Part shown: in pieces, positions 43,801 to 51,384 of the stretch
Layout: each line of letters opens with the position of its first letter
Numbering within the stretch: position 1 is the stretch's first letter
Source of the DNA: Marisa cornuarietis
Lineage: Eukaryota > Mollusca > Gastropoda > Architaenioglossa > Ampullariidae
Direction: 5' to 3'
Assembly: GCA_004794655.1 (NCBI GenBank)
Contig: SMMW01000575.1
Span: 8,830,001 to 8,894,000, forward strand
Length of the DNA: 64,000 nucleotides
Translations under genes and position numbers: made by a program
Notes under the pieces: generated by a model
Database searches by the model: none
Seen by the model: the letters and a program-made list of their open reading frames with translations, nothing else
What the model was told of the DNA's origin: nothing

Positions 43801-45168
43801 TGATTGAGATTGTTGTCCAAAGTGCGTTTTCTAGAATAATGCACTAACTATGACAAATTCTGAATAGCCATAATATGAAAAAATTCTCACTCTTCACGTT
43901 TTGAAAGATATATAAAGAAAAATAGAGTAGATATTGCATTTTCACACCAGAATAGCAACAAGATGTTCAGTGGGTGTCACCTATATCGAGAAAGAATAAA
44001 GCTACAAATAATAATGATCATAATCTAAATTATGAAAGAGGCTTGGCACCTATGGCTGCATGTGAATGTATACTGTATCATATATAACTCTAAATATATT
44101 GTCCTAGGTGTTTAATGACATTGATAATAATAATAACTGCTCCCTCACCTGACATCGAAAGACTAGGGAAATAGCACAGAGAGAAACAGATGTGTTTATA
44201 TGTTGATGCGTTAGGTGTCGATGTATGCATTTGCACACACACACACAAACACCACTTAAATGCACATTCCTGAGACTAAGCATTCACAGGCTTAATGCTG
44301 AAAGACAGCTGAATAACATGTATAGCATATGAAATTTGACGTAAAGAAGATAGGAAACAATGACCAGGTATGCAACAAGCACATAAACCCAATATACTTA
44401 TGAGATGTACAAAATAATACATATAGATGTTTTTGATGTGGATCTTTAGAGCCTTTTCTAAGAATTATACAGTCCACAAATGTGTATGATAGTAAAAGGC
44501 TCTACTTCTGTAGTCAGCACCTGTTGAAGGGATCTGAATATTCCCATTTGCCATGAACACATTCTTGTTCACTGTTCCTATGACAGTTTTGCCAGAAGGT
44601 AGAGATATTTCTAAACTCCTTGATCTTTCTTGCTGATCCTGAAAACAGACATAAGCAAGTCAAGAATATCACAATATACAAAGTATTTTAATTCTTTCCC
44701 AGAAATCTGATAGATGTTACATATATTTTATGCAATGCAGAACACCAAAATCCAAAGGATGATAGATACAGCTAAAGGTATTTGTACAATTTTAAGCACT
44801 TATTTTTATATTGATCATAAAAATTGAAACATCTCCCTAACTAATTACTCCCCCCCCCCAAATACACACACACACACAGATGCCATCCGGTTTTTGGTAA
44901 AATATATTACAGAAATGTTTTTAACGATTTTTACCTTTTAAAAAAAATTTCATGAATCTATTCCATCAAACCAATAACTGAAAAATGATGTCAGGTCATT
45001 TAACCTATGAATCACACCACCAGACCACACGACTTGATCATTAATTGTTGATGATGATAATGCCACACACACACACACACAGATAATGAGACAGATTCCA
45101 TATAATGAAACAGAAACTTTCACCTACATTAAATCAAATATAAAACTCACCGCTTGCTTAGAATGCAT
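18141..45168 (-). CDS. Gene B: complete vWA/MIB-HERC2/WWE family protein, 1094 aa
   Basis: Twenty-five coding exons, all with GT/AG boundaries and matching phase, listed 5' to 3': 45168..45151, 44638..44521, 43652..43324, 43085..42946, 42746..42685, 41766..41558, 41300..40951, 38581..38477, 38124..37909, 37609..37533, 36094..36014, 35331..35188, 34733..34611, 34313..34239, 31275..31154, 31024..30920, 30620..30531, 23120..22898, 22438..22319, 21902..21759, 21519..21434, 21093..21023, 19630..19590, 19289..19130, 18216..18141. The sum is 3285 bp, ending in TGA at 18143-18141. Layout: 1-200 unknown module, about 225-265 coiled coil, 290-565 polar linker, 587-790 vWA, 789-862 charged helical segment, 870-1002 two MIB/HERC2-type repeats, about 1025-1094 WWE. 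No signal peptide or membrane segment is seen, so it is probably intracellular. Closest in build to its neighbours A and C; no named ortholog recognised. Confidence 0.92.
18305..19022 (-). mobile_element. L2/CR1-like LINE 3' copy with internal deletion, in gene B last intron
   Basis: The minus strand shows DDRLLTIPVTRTTSYGHRTF and AAKQWNSLPFHMHHL, near-identical to the C-terminus of the 6417-8590 element, plus the same 3' UTR near 18330-18380. At about 18945 the sequence jumps to a block equivalent to 7664-7736 of that element, implying a roughly 600-bp internal deletion. It lies in sense with gene B. Confidence 0.8.
19790..20690 (-). mobile_element. Decayed LINE RT fragment in gene B intron
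   Basis: The minus-strand frame 20384..20085 reads GVHQECPLSPILFNILENIM, the RT motif with the usual GxxQGxxLSP changed to GVHQECPLSP. The expected F/YADD box has become HFSEEMYLMEDC, so the catalytic aspartates are lost. Further fragments extend to about 20690 in other frames. Inactive. Confidence 0.72.
21023..22438 (-). CDS. Gene B exons 19-22: two MIB/HERC2-type repeats
   Basis: Exons 22438..22319, 21902..21759, 21519..21434 and 21093..21023. First repeat: PLGTRVVRGPDWKWGDQDGN, the canonical loop, then HWVQWDSGNFNCYPQSP. Second: IGMVVKKGQKWNKRDGDEHL then VVVRWSNGELQVCTYSNN, more diverged. The donor of the first exon is the GTATGA at 22318; a second GTATGA nine bases further would leave the wrong phase. 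Exon sizes of 120 and 71 bp equal those of gene A. Confidence 0.9.
21193..21315. repeat. Intronic direct repeat, copy 1 of 2
   Basis: Begins AATTTTCTGGAAGATGATAG and includes AGGTTGTACTTTCCAATTAA and ATTAATGAAATAGCC. Matches 22625-22744 in the same orientation with a few substitutions and small indels. Both copies sit in introns around the MIB/HERC2 exons of gene B. Confidence 0.75.
22625..22744. repeat. Intronic direct repeat, copy 2 of 2
   Basis: Begins AATTTTCTGGAAGATGATGG and includes AGGTTGTACATTCCAATTAA and ATTAATGAAATAGCC. See copy 1 at 21193. It may reflect local duplication or an unnamed short element. Confidence 0.75.
22898..23120 (-). CDS. Gene B exon 18: post-vWA charged segment in one exon
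   Basis: The 223-bp exon encodes DTIGKVIVCLKDKEETVSQE through VKALAPDLRH-like helices to PERRSSIKVDPRNVDLSNV. It corresponds to two exons in gene A (195..296 and 3599..3698). Gene C has a donor at 63594 exactly at the equivalent boundary. Flanking introns are 7.4 kb (full of LINEs) upstream and 0.46 kb downstream. Confidence 0.88.
23121..23794. other. Gene B intron, unassigned part
   Basis: Polypyrimidine tract and AG acceptor for exon 18 at its left edge, otherwise AT-rich sequence without recognised content. Confidence 0.4.
23795..27220 (-). mobile_element. RTE-like LINE copy 2, decayed and interrupted
   Basis: Reads on the minus strand from endonuclease pieces (27142..26584: TPRRDLKIIMGVINAKVGDD, RRGADVASDHQLLVAVFKIK) through RT (25396..24779: PKKGDLFKCNYWQGIMLLSI, FVNFEKAFDSVDRDVIWRL) to the C-terminus (24517..24263: INNKQELPIQLQGENILETD; and WRRVVATLCSS near 23840). 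Many stops and frameshifts. About 750 bp of other DNA is inserted between 25450 and 26200. It lies directly next to copy 1 in the same orientation and is sense with gene B. Confidence 0.82.
25450..26195 (-). mobile_element. Insertion inside RTE-like LINE copy 2, probably an L2-like 3' end
   Basis: Splits the RTE frame between TRTLSGRSVNP (left part ends near 26195) and PVKDKDSKTITSGAGQ (resumes near 25446). Its edge at 25467-25500 has ATTATTATTA and TTTTTTATAGCGCCATATCT, resembling the 3' UTR of the L2/CR1-like element at 6431-6475. The remainder is not recognised. Confidence 0.6.
27221..30270 (-). mobile_element. RTE-like LINE copy 1 with long intact RT ORF, in gene B intron
   Basis: The endonuclease frame (30212..29415) has AKTRIGTWNIRTLYERG, LLGLCETRWNGSGQTRLSSG and TPRRDLKIIMGDMNAKVGDE. 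The RT frame (29360..27234, 708 codons) has KAAGPDGIPAEALKA, FVDFEKAFDSVDRETIW, GVRQGCMLSPTIFLIVIDW, the catalytic box DLDFADDISLLSH, and a C-terminus WRRSVHGKAEAAGMTWTQLG. Between the frames a frameshift near 29463 and a deletion after DVRVRRGV remove the end of the endonuclease. A GAA-type repeat (27222-27234) closes the 3' end. RTE clade assignment is by motif. It is inserted in sense with gene B. Confidence 0.88.
30531..35331 (-). CDS. Gene B exons 12-17: von Willebrand factor A domain
   Basis: Exons 35331..35188, 34733..34611, 34313..34239, 31275..31154, 31024..30920 and 30620..30531. The MIDAS motif DxSxS is intact in DTILCLDISNSMTVGGAF (Asp593, Ser595, Ser597). The next strand is ENIGLVTFGGRAVVAQNL, the MIDAS Thr lies in KPGGTSPFVEALLVAMA, and the distal Asp in RPRIIFISDGCPTE. 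The last strands are HPVVFVPVGSKANK and a helix ending YYFRTQ. The domain should bind a divalent metal and an acidic ligand. Five exon lengths (123, 75, 122, 105, 90) are the same as in gene C. Confidence 0.92.
31376..32288 (-). mobile_element. pogo/Tigger-like DNA transposon relic (Tc1/mariner superfamily)
   Basis: Terminal repeats CAGCAGAACCTCAATTATCC (left, 31376) and, on the other strand, CAGTGGAACCTCGATTATCC (right, 32288) with flanking TA at 31374-31375 and 32289-32290. Inside, minus strand 32037..31900, a frame reads MSGSGEGV, stop, then RNRVVLSVATKLQIVEYAEK, the CENP-B-type helix-turn-helix start of pogo/Tigger transposases. The frame is cut by a stop and by a LINE 3' end (about 31725-31895). 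The DDE catalytic part is absent: a dead, internally deleted copy. Confidence 0.85.
31725..31895 (+). mobile_element. L2/CR1-like LINE 3' end with (CAT)n tail, nested in the pogo relic
   Basis: Plus strand TTGCTGCGCAATGAGCATTC and CTTCTGAATGGATACCTGGG match the reverse complement of 11040-11075, followed by an (ATC)n tail at about 31840-31893. The insertion interrupts the transposase remnant. Confidence 0.75.
32399..32510. repeat. Unnamed interspersed repeat fragment
   Basis: GCTTGCTGGTCTCCTGCAGC and the following 90 bp resemble 5366-5480 with indels. No coding content. Confidence 0.45.
32850..34060 (+). mobile_element. Decayed LINE, RT start and C-terminal fragments
   Basis: Plus frame 32855..33109 includes EEVKRAVTSLKGEKAPGTDI and ELLKLSRDETMAFAAL, the first RT motif. 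Later blocks (33240-34060) correspond to the fossil at 14700-15370, with AGACTGTCCTTCAAGGTATC near 33859 and TTTGTCAGCTGTCT near 33999. Stops and frameshifts throughout. It lies antisense in a gene B intron. Confidence 0.7.
34734..35187. other. Gene B intron, nothing recognised
   Basis: AT-rich sequence with the acceptor of exon 13 on its left side and the donor of exon 12 on its right. Confidence 0.4.
36014..41300 (-). CDS. Gene B exons 7-11: low-complexity linker up to vWA
   Basis: Exons 41300..40951, 38581..38477, 38124..37909, 37609..37533 and 36094..36014. Rich in Ser, Lys, Asp, Asn and Thr, with no domain (for example KKNDRGGKNDSEESIHKSS). Exons 8 and 9 begin and end in phase 2 within an Arg or Ser codon, so they could be skipped without breaking the frame. 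The last exon (EGSLSIRLDSDSEARLVREA) aligns with gene C 58886..58960 (GIRIKGGPDVDLQHLHDALA) and marks the start of the conserved part. Confidence 0.82.
36095..37532. other. Gene B intron, nothing recognised
   Basis: AT-rich, with no ORF over 60 codons and no recognisable repeat end. Confidence 0.4.
38690..40660 (+). mobile_element. Decayed L2/CR1-like LINE, antisense in gene B intron, split by a foldback element
   Basis: Plus frame near 38700-38890: KILENVVLVQLLNHFASRNL, LEPFQSACHESHLTETVLLQ, the RT 'LEPFQSAYR..HSTETAL' motif. C-terminal pieces continue beyond 39780 to 40650 (for example YLDPKSSNMGSKPISL near 40566). The element at 39313-39772 interrupts it. Many stops; inactive. Confidence 0.68.
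39313..39772. mobile_element. Foldback element with arms made of GTTTCGACTAGG-type repeats
   Basis: The left arm (39313-39395) repeats units such as GGTCGTTTCGACTAGG four to five times. The right arm (39676-39772) carries the reverse complement (CTAGTCGAAACGACC). Core of about 280 bp includes a short direct repeat CTATAGGACGCATGAAATG (39409 and 39428). Flanks are CT-rich on both sides, compatible with a CTCTC-type target duplication. No coding capacity. Confidence 0.8.
40796..40950. other. Gene B intron spacer
   Basis: Short AT-rich end of the intron before exon 7. AATCAATCAGTCAATAAACT here resembles the AATCAATCAATCAATCA run at 38655. Confidence 0.3.
41558..41766 (-). CDS. Gene B exon 6: predicted coiled coil
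   Basis: The 209-bp exon encodes VTAEVHALGQVVAKLDRQMN followed by SQFDKVFKQLNELRKIMM, with hydrophobic residues at heptad-like spacing over about 40 residues, then a Ser/Pro/Arg-rich end. Gene C has a comparable helical stretch (KMTSVFCEEIKHTHGLLEDI) in its exon 4. It probably supports oligomerisation (inference). Confidence 0.8.
41767..42684. other. Gene B intron, nothing recognised
   Basis: AT-rich. Short open stretches on the minus strand at 42254-42630 have no domain and no phase-compatible splice sites. Confidence 0.4.
42685..45168 (-). CDS. Gene B exons 1-5: start codon and unknown N-terminal module
   Basis: Exon 1 encodes only MHSKQA before a GTGAGT donor; the ATG is the only one that splices in phase to exon 2. 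Residues 7-200 (44638..42946) look like a folded, strand-rich module, with blocks ISLPSGKTVIGTVNKNVFM, FVSLEWPKEIQPVIFFTH and YRDFMVNWDVTISMNENL. The 329-bp exon 43652..43324 is the longest unbroken part. I do not recognise the fold. Exon 5 is a short acidic/polar linker. No matching sequence is evident at the N-terminus of gene C. Confidence 0.82.
43653..44520. other. Gene B intron, nothing recognised
   Basis: Sequence between exons 2 and 3 of gene B. A short CA run occurs near 44235. No ORF with recognisable content. Confidence 0.35.
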
Positions 45169-45184
45169 TCTTTTTCCCCGTGGT

Positions 45185-45196
45185 GCTCTCGAGAGC
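45185..45196. promoter_or_regulatory. 12-bp palindrome GCTCTCGAGAGC just upstream of gene B
   Basis: Perfect palindrome 17-28 bp upstream of the gene B start codon. Whether it is a binding site or chance is unknown. Confidence 0.3.
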
Positions 45197-45559
45197 TGTT
45201 TAATTGTTATATGTTAGCGTCCTCTCCACACGGCCTCTAATATAAGGATGAATATGAATATTCGTGTGAACACAGACGTGGCCTGAAAACGGGTGTATCG
45301 ATCAGCATCGCAGAGCAACAAGGACTCAGATTAGCAGTTCGCATGTATGCAGATACATTTTCAAAATGTAAAGAACGACAGACGTACTTTAAACTGACAA
45401 AATTGACAATGCCCGATCTCTAAAAGAAGTTTTCGCTGGCGGGGAAAGAATATTGCTTCCTATAGGCCACATATCCTGAAACGTGTTTAACGAACGATTT
45501 GCGTGTTTATGTAGGAAGCTGTATGCTTTCCAAGAACTTGAAATCAAAAGTTTCTATTC

Positions 45560-45745
45560 CAGCTTATGTGTGGTCAAAGCCCATGCGACCAATCTGTTAA
45601 ATGATTTTTCCAGCAACAGCTAAGTCTACATGCAGCCAGAGATCTCTCTTCAGGTCGCTTATATACAGCTGTATGTAGACCTGTAAGCGTTGACTTTTCG
45701 TTGACCACTATACGAGAGCTCTCGCGTCGTGAGCACATAATTATA
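45560..45745 (-). promoter_or_regulatory. Gene B upstream segment shared with gene C
   Basis: Reading toward gene B the strand has CGACGCGAGAGCTCTCGTAT, then AAAGTCAACGCTTACAGGTC, and later GCTTTGACCACACATAAGC. Gene C has ACGACGTGAGAGCTCTCGTA, AAAGTCAACACTTTCAGGTC and CTTTGGACCACACAAGC in the same order and relative orientation. The palindrome lies 545-556 bp before the gene B ATG. A duplicated promoter-proximal region is the simplest reading. Confidence 0.5.
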
Positions 45746-45912
45746 GCTAATATTTGTGCTGGTGCTGAAGAAGAGCGATCAGATAAAAAATCCGCTTGGT
45801 TATTTGAAGACACATTTCGTCAGAATGATGCATACTTTGCCTTGGTCTTGGATTTTATAATCATGCGTATTATAATTGTCAGTCCATAACATCGGTGCAC
45901 ATGTAAATTACG

Positions 45913-46025
45913 GGGCGCTAAGATGGGGAATTCTTATAACTCTAGCTTTGCAACTTATTTTATATATCTAAATAGAGCTCAGTTCTATAGTGAGAAAATG
46001 CATTGTATAGCTCTAGAATCCATTG
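45913..46025. repeat. Degraded relative of the 46153-46384 MITE
   Basis: GGGGCGCTAAGATGGGGAAT followed by TTATAACTCTAGC and GCATTGTATAGCTCTAGAA resembles one arm of the nearby inverted-repeat element. The second arm is not clear. Confidence 0.45.
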
Positions 46026-46152
46026 AATAATTCAGTGGCATCGAAATTAAGATGTTCGACTTTTTTTAGGGATGCGGGGAGCAAACTCATCCATGCTGAC
46101 AGTAAACGACGTTCGCACTCGTACATTACGAAAAAAGAAGTGAAGTGCGTGA

Positions 46153-46384
46153 CTATGGGGCGCCAAGAGGGGAATTTTCTCAAATTTGCTATTTCTAGCT
46201 ATACATTGCAATGTATAATTATAGAAAGCAATGTATAGCTATACATTGCATTTTATTCTTATAGATTGCATTTTATATTTATACAATTCATTTTATAATT
46301 ATAGATTGCATTCTATAATTATACATTGCAATGTATAGCTAGAAATAGCAAATTTGAGAAAATTCCCCTCTTGGCGCCCCATAG
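46153..46384. mobile_element. Inverted-repeat MITE with perfect 64-bp arms
   Basis: Left arm 46153-46216 starts CTATGGGGCGCCAAGAGGGG and the right arm 46321-46384 is its exact reverse complement (ends CTCTTGGCGCCCCATAG). The 104-bp centre repeats ATTGCATTTTAT and TATAATTATAGATTGCAT motifs. No ORF. Exact arm identity implies recent insertion or gene conversion. Transposon family not assigned. Confidence 0.85.
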
Positions 46385-46689
46385 TGCAGTCCCGCACACG
46401 CGCACGCACACGGTGGTAGAACCACGGTACAACACATGCTGCCTTCGGTGTTCACAGAAAAAGCAACACCAAACAAGAAACAAAACTCATTGAAAATGGA
46501 CTCAACTCGAGCAATCATAAGAAATGATGTAACTTGTAATAATATACACAATAAGATAAACTTTACGACCATATTAATCACATTCAAGGTTTGCATGTCT
46601 GGGTGCCAAAACAAAACTGCCCGTCTTCTTTGATTTCTGTTATGGCATAGGCGTGGTAGTGACGAACCTATATATATATATACTGAGCC

Positions 46690-46918
46690 CACAAATAAGG
46701 CTATCAATAGGGGATAGGCTTAGCACCCCACATGTGCTTTTGGAATGTCATGAAAACAAAGAAGAAAGAGAAGAATTAAGACAGGTCTTAAATAAACATA
46801 GGCTGGCACTGAACATTAACAACTGTCTTAACCCACCAAAAGAGCAGTGGCATACTATACTGTCATTAGTAGTAACAATGGTGACAAGCCACCCTCATGC
46901 TAAGCTCATATAAACAGA
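46690..46918 (+). mobile_element. I-type LINE 3' fragment
   Basis: Plus frame GDRLSTPHVLLECHENKEER and LRQVLNKHRLALNINNC matches the C-terminus of the element at 10263-12005 (GDRLSTPHVLLECNENKPER), and the trailing CATACTATACTGTCATTAGT block matches its 3' UTR. 5'-truncated. Confidence 0.75.
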
Positions 46919-47224
46919 TAAAAGGGTATGACTAAATAGCTCCTCCCCCTAGGAAACTCTGATAACTGAAACAATAACCCATAGATTAGGATATATCTGA
47001 ACAAATGAGCTTGCTAGCATAACATTATTCTTCAAATCAGTATAAAAACAACTTGAATAAGTCCTCAAACTAAGTCTAGGATATAGAAATAGGGCAACCT
47101 CAGAGATCCGGCAACCTGGAGAGTACGCCACCTCTGCGGGCTTGGCAGGCCTACAGGACATAAGAGCACGGCACTACAGATGGCAGAGGGCACCAACACC
47201 AGTAAACAACACCTGCGCGAAAGA

Positions 47225-47375
47225 GAACAACAACCCTTCTCCCGGTCCCTTCCCTTCCTTACCACCACCACCTCCAGCTTCCCCCTCTGCTCCCCCCTTG
47301 CCCCCCCCCCCTCCACAGTGCGAAATCGCCTTTCGGTGGAAGCACTTTCCCTTTCAAAGACAACAACAACAACAA
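47225..47375 (+). repeat. SINE family 2, 3' half
   Basis: ACAGTGCGAAATCGCCTTTC and GGAAGCACTTTCCCTTTCAA match the 3' body at 52860-52905. C-rich upstream part. Abuts the family 1 SINE that follows in opposite orientation. Confidence 0.6.
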
Positions 47376-47379
47376 TAAG

Positions 47380-47527
47380 GCTATATCACGGAAAGGCAGC
47401 CAGCCCTGTAAACAGATACCACTTCCAGAGAAAGAACAGCGTAGCCGAGACAAGAACTGAACCCAGGACAGCCAACTTTCACTGTATTTGTGACAGCCGC
47501 TAACCGTTGCGCCACCGGACCGCCCAA
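47380..47527 (-). repeat. tRNA-derived SINE, family 1, best-preserved copy
   Basis: The reverse complement begins GGGCGGTCCGGTGGCGCAAC then GGTTAGCGGCTGTCACAAAT (A box region) and GTCCTGGGTTCAGTTCTTGT (B box GGTTCAGTTCT), ending in CCGTGATATAGCCTTATTG. Matches the copy at 3287. Confidence 0.8.
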
Positions 47528-50389
47528 CTGGGAAGTGAAAGAATGTGATAGCTGGTTTTAGGCCTGTAAGGTTTGATGTTAGCGAGAGTTACTTGCCCTT
47601 ACTTGAGGTAAACAAACACGATCAAGACTAAGCGGTTGTGTGCTGTCAGTGAGACAGCATCGCATTTTTAAGCATTTAAAAGCAGTTTTCACACGACTTT
47701 TTCCTGTGGAAAATACATGGTCATATTCTGTGGAATAATCTACATACATTTATTTTTTGTGGGTTTTTTTTAGTTGGCTAATAAATCAACACAACTTACT
47801 AAAAGTCCCTATACTGTCACAGTTGTAATTGGCTTACATATTTACTGATAGTAAGTGGCGCCAACTCAAAGAATACCGTCTCATTGCCTTCAAGACTTTT
47901 ATGTAGGTTAGTCAAAATATTGGCCACACCAGCTGTATGTGCCTGTTATTTAATTGCAATAACAGTCAAAAAAATACTTATTCTATGAATATTTTATTTC
48001 GTGGAAAGGCTGTTCATTTTGTACAAATTATTCAAAACCGGCATAAAATATTTCATAGAAAGGAAATAGAAAAAAAGAACTAATTACAGACTGCATCATG
48101 CAGTACCCCAAATTTAGTCATTTTTCTGACTACAAGATCTAGTACAAACTGGTAAAATAAAATACTAACATATCAGTTTAATTAATTTTGAGAGGTGTTC
48201 CTTACATTCGCACCACTTCTCTAAAGTTACAAACACCTACATTTATCCTTAAAGTCATAAGCTTAGTTTCTTTTTGTCTGTTTGGGTACGAATCATGTGA
48301 TAGTAAATTATTTTGAGAATGTTAAATCACTCATGTTAAATAAAACACTTTTGTGACTTTTGAAAATGAATCAAGGCAAAGAGATAACTAACACAAGATT
48401 GAAGGAGAGTTTTGTTAAGTCTAAAAAGGTCATAAACTTGGACAGTTTGCAGTGCACGGGTTCAATGCTTATCTGCAAACTATCAAGCTAAATTTAATTT
48501 TATGGTTACTTCTGAAAAGATATTTTTAGCTTGTTTTTTACTTAGCACTTTCATGCTGCTTATTTGTCTCTTACTTTTGCGTATGCGCGCGCGCACACAC
48601 ACACACACATCACTCAGCGCAACACACACACACACACACACACACATCACTCAGTGCAACACACACACACACACTGGTTGATAGAAACACATAGATCTTC
48701 ATCAAGATATTCATTTACACATATAGATGTTTGTCAGTTTTTTTTCAATTGTCACTTGTATTGTTTGACAGAAAGAGCAGCATCTCATGATGCTACAGAT
48801 CTCTTGTTTAAATCATGTATCGTCAATGTGTTGTTTTTATGTTCTATTGTAAAAGTAGCTGTCTAGGAAATGTTAAATGATGTTTGGAAAGAAGCCTGGA
48901 ACTTAGTTCCCATCTGTTTGAAACCTTCAGTTAGGATAAACTAACCATTTTGTTTTTGCTTTTGATTAGGCATATGAATTTTTCTTCTTTTAAGTTAGCC
49001 TTTAGGAGGACTAGTCCAGAAAAGAGACTAGTCAAGAAAGAGAAAAAAATCATGAGTTATTTTTAGAGAAAATGTGTACTCCTGTCTTATATCATAACAT
49101 TTTTCACAATTAATTTTAAGATTAGAATATTCTAATTGAACGTTCATCCAACACTTAAAAACTTCTGAAATCCATGGGTCAGTTTTAATTACAGTAGGTT
49201 AAAAGTCAGGGTTCTATCTTAGTGTCTCCCTGTATGTATATATATATATCTTGATTTGTATGCTTATATATGACAATCTAAACTGTGATGAACTATTAAT
49301 AATGCTATATTAAATTTATATTGATTATCAATGTTTGTTAAAAGTACAAAACAAGAACACACAATGTTATAGACTTATACCTTACATCTAAAATTCAGTT
49401 CATCCGATTTTTGTCACCACATTTTTCCACAAAACAGGATGGATAATATACATCTTTTAAGTAAGATATTTATATCATAGTATAAAATATTATCATCTTT
49501 ATATACCACAGAGTTAGACTAATATGAATATGAGCTTAATGAGGACCCATGATGCAAAGGCGTTGTTGAAGAATTGATACAGTGATTTCGGTAAAGGCGA
49601 CTCATCCGTCACCTGTTGTAAACATAACTGACATAGTTTTGCACTTGGATAAATAACAGAACTAGCACACATGGACTTTTAACAATGAAAAGATGCGAAT
49701 GACATACTACTTTATTTCCATATTTACCATATGGCGCATTCAGATTTTTTAACACTAGCTCAGTAATGTCTTGGTCTTTCGAATCTCACGAAGCTGGCGG
49801 CTTCGTGGGCGGCTTTATTTACCCCAACTAAGGGAAGTCACTCGCAGGTGATGACGTCAACCTTACAGGCCTCCATGCCCCCCTCCCCCCAGGATGACCG
49901 GAGCATGGGAGACACCAAAGAAAGGTGATCGACAGACTACCACGAATTACGAGCCTAGCAGGTCACTCATCCAAAGGCAGGAAGGCTTTTCCCAGCTACC
50001 CCCTAACCCCTAACACACCTGATTCCAATTATCTCTTTCTCTTTTGCCTCTCTCCTTCTCTCTTCTTCTCTGCCTCTTTTGCACTTTGCGAAGAATCACA
50101 TCTCAAGCATTGAGCCAGGAGGAGGGGAGGGCGAATATGATATTCTTGCCCCCTCTGTATCTTATTTGAGGGGGAGGCTGCCCCCGTCCCCCCTTTTTCC
50201 CGGTTCATATACACCACTGTATGATTATGAGCTGTTTCAACACGGGCTTCACCTTGTATTTTTTATATCGTTGACTGCCTGATCGACGGTTAGCTGTCCT
50301 CCACGCATGTTTAAATGACATCACATGAAACAGCTCAATAATTATAAAATGACAAGTTCGAGCTAGAACATTACAGAAATTAATCGCCT
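47528..50389. other. Spacer between genes B and C, mostly unassigned
   Basis: AT-rich until about 49700, then a short GC-richer patch (49790-50220). No domain-bearing ORF on either strand. A (CA)n microsatellite lies at 48591-48675. Confidence 0.4.
48591..48675. repeat. (CA)n microsatellite
   Basis: Runs of ACACACACACAC interrupted by two near-identical ATCACTCAGCGCAAC / ATCACTCAGTGCAAC spacers. Confidence 0.85.
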
Positions 50390-50515
50390 CTGGGCACCCT
50401 AGTTCTGTAATTATAAAACAATATGTATAGCCATAAGCATTCTCTAATTATAAAATCAATTTTATAGGTAAAGAGAGCTAGAAATTATTAAAGTTTCCCC
50501 CTAATTGATGCTCCC
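50390..50515. repeat. Degraded MITE-like segment upstream of gene C
   Basis: CTCTGGGCACCCTAGTTCTG with TAATTATAAAA repeats and GAGCTAGAAATTATTAAAGT then TTCCCCCTAATTGATGCTCC resembles a decayed version of the 46153-46384 element. Confidence 0.35.
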
Positions 50516-50789
50516 TTGATGCAACAATTCTATGATCATAAAATAAATTGTGTAGCATCTCGGTGGCGTAGGAACCAGGTTTGGGCAAGGAGGGGGAGAG
50601 GCAGCCGCCCCCTCAAAAAGATACTGAGAAGGCAAGACTGTGAACGCCGTTCACTGTCAGCATGAAGTTTATCCCCTTCCCCTCAATCAAAGCCGAGCAT
50701 CTTCCTCCGCCACTGTAGTTTCAGAGAGAAAAAAAAAAACAAACTAAAAATCCCCATCAAGGCGCCGTGTATGGAGCATGATCGTACTA

Positions 50790-50905
50790 TTACGAAGCTG
50801 AAGAGCAGACGACGTGAGAGCTCTCGTATTGGAGGAAGTGTGAAAGTCAACACTTTCAGGTCTTCGCTCAGCCACATGGGATGAGTAGAAGCATACAGTA
50901 TTATC
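50790..50905 (+). promoter_or_regulatory. Gene C upstream segment shared with gene B
   Basis: Contains GAGAGCTCTC at 50816-50825, 560-569 bp before the gene C ATG, then AAAGTCAACACTTTCAGGTC and CTTTGGACCACACAAGC. Order, orientation and distance mirror the segment upstream of gene B. Confidence 0.5.
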
Positions 50906-51384
50906 TTTGGACCACACAAGCAGATCAATCAACTAAACGAAAAGCATACCGAATAAGTGAATCAAAAATGCGACAGTAGTCCGTCGTTTTATCAGACTGC
51001 TAGTTTTTCTTCTTATATAGTTGCTTCCTTCTTCTAAGGAAAATTCACAAAAACTGGAAAGTGAAACTTAACGATGCTCAAAACTATCCTACCGGGAATT
51101 ACCGCAATCAGTGCGTAACCCACTGGTGCTTTTTAAATCTTATTTTTAGAGTGTCTAATTTTAGATTCTCTTCAAGTGGATGTCACTTGATGGTATTGAT
51201 GAGTGTATTGTTGTCGGTTAACGTCTGGCATTAATTTGGTTCACGGAAACAAAAAAAAGTAATACTGACATTTAATATTCGTTTATCCATTTATCCATTG
51301 ATTAAAAAGCGCGATTTTACAGTAGTTGTTGCATTGATGCATTGAGCGTCTCACTCGGTTTCACGAAGCAACTTGTGTTTAGTC

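Noticed and set aside
47065..47503. Pro-rich and Arg/Gly-rich frames on both strands
   Set aside because: They arise from the C-rich stretch and the two adjoining SINEs.
47380..47527. Possible tRNA gene
   Set aside because: Only A/B-box-like blocks with no cloverleaf, repeated elsewhere as part of a SINE.
49925..50282. Short overlapping frames in the GC-richer patch upstream of gene C
   Set aside because: No family resemblance, no splice link in phase to gene C exon 1, and frames on both strands look alike.
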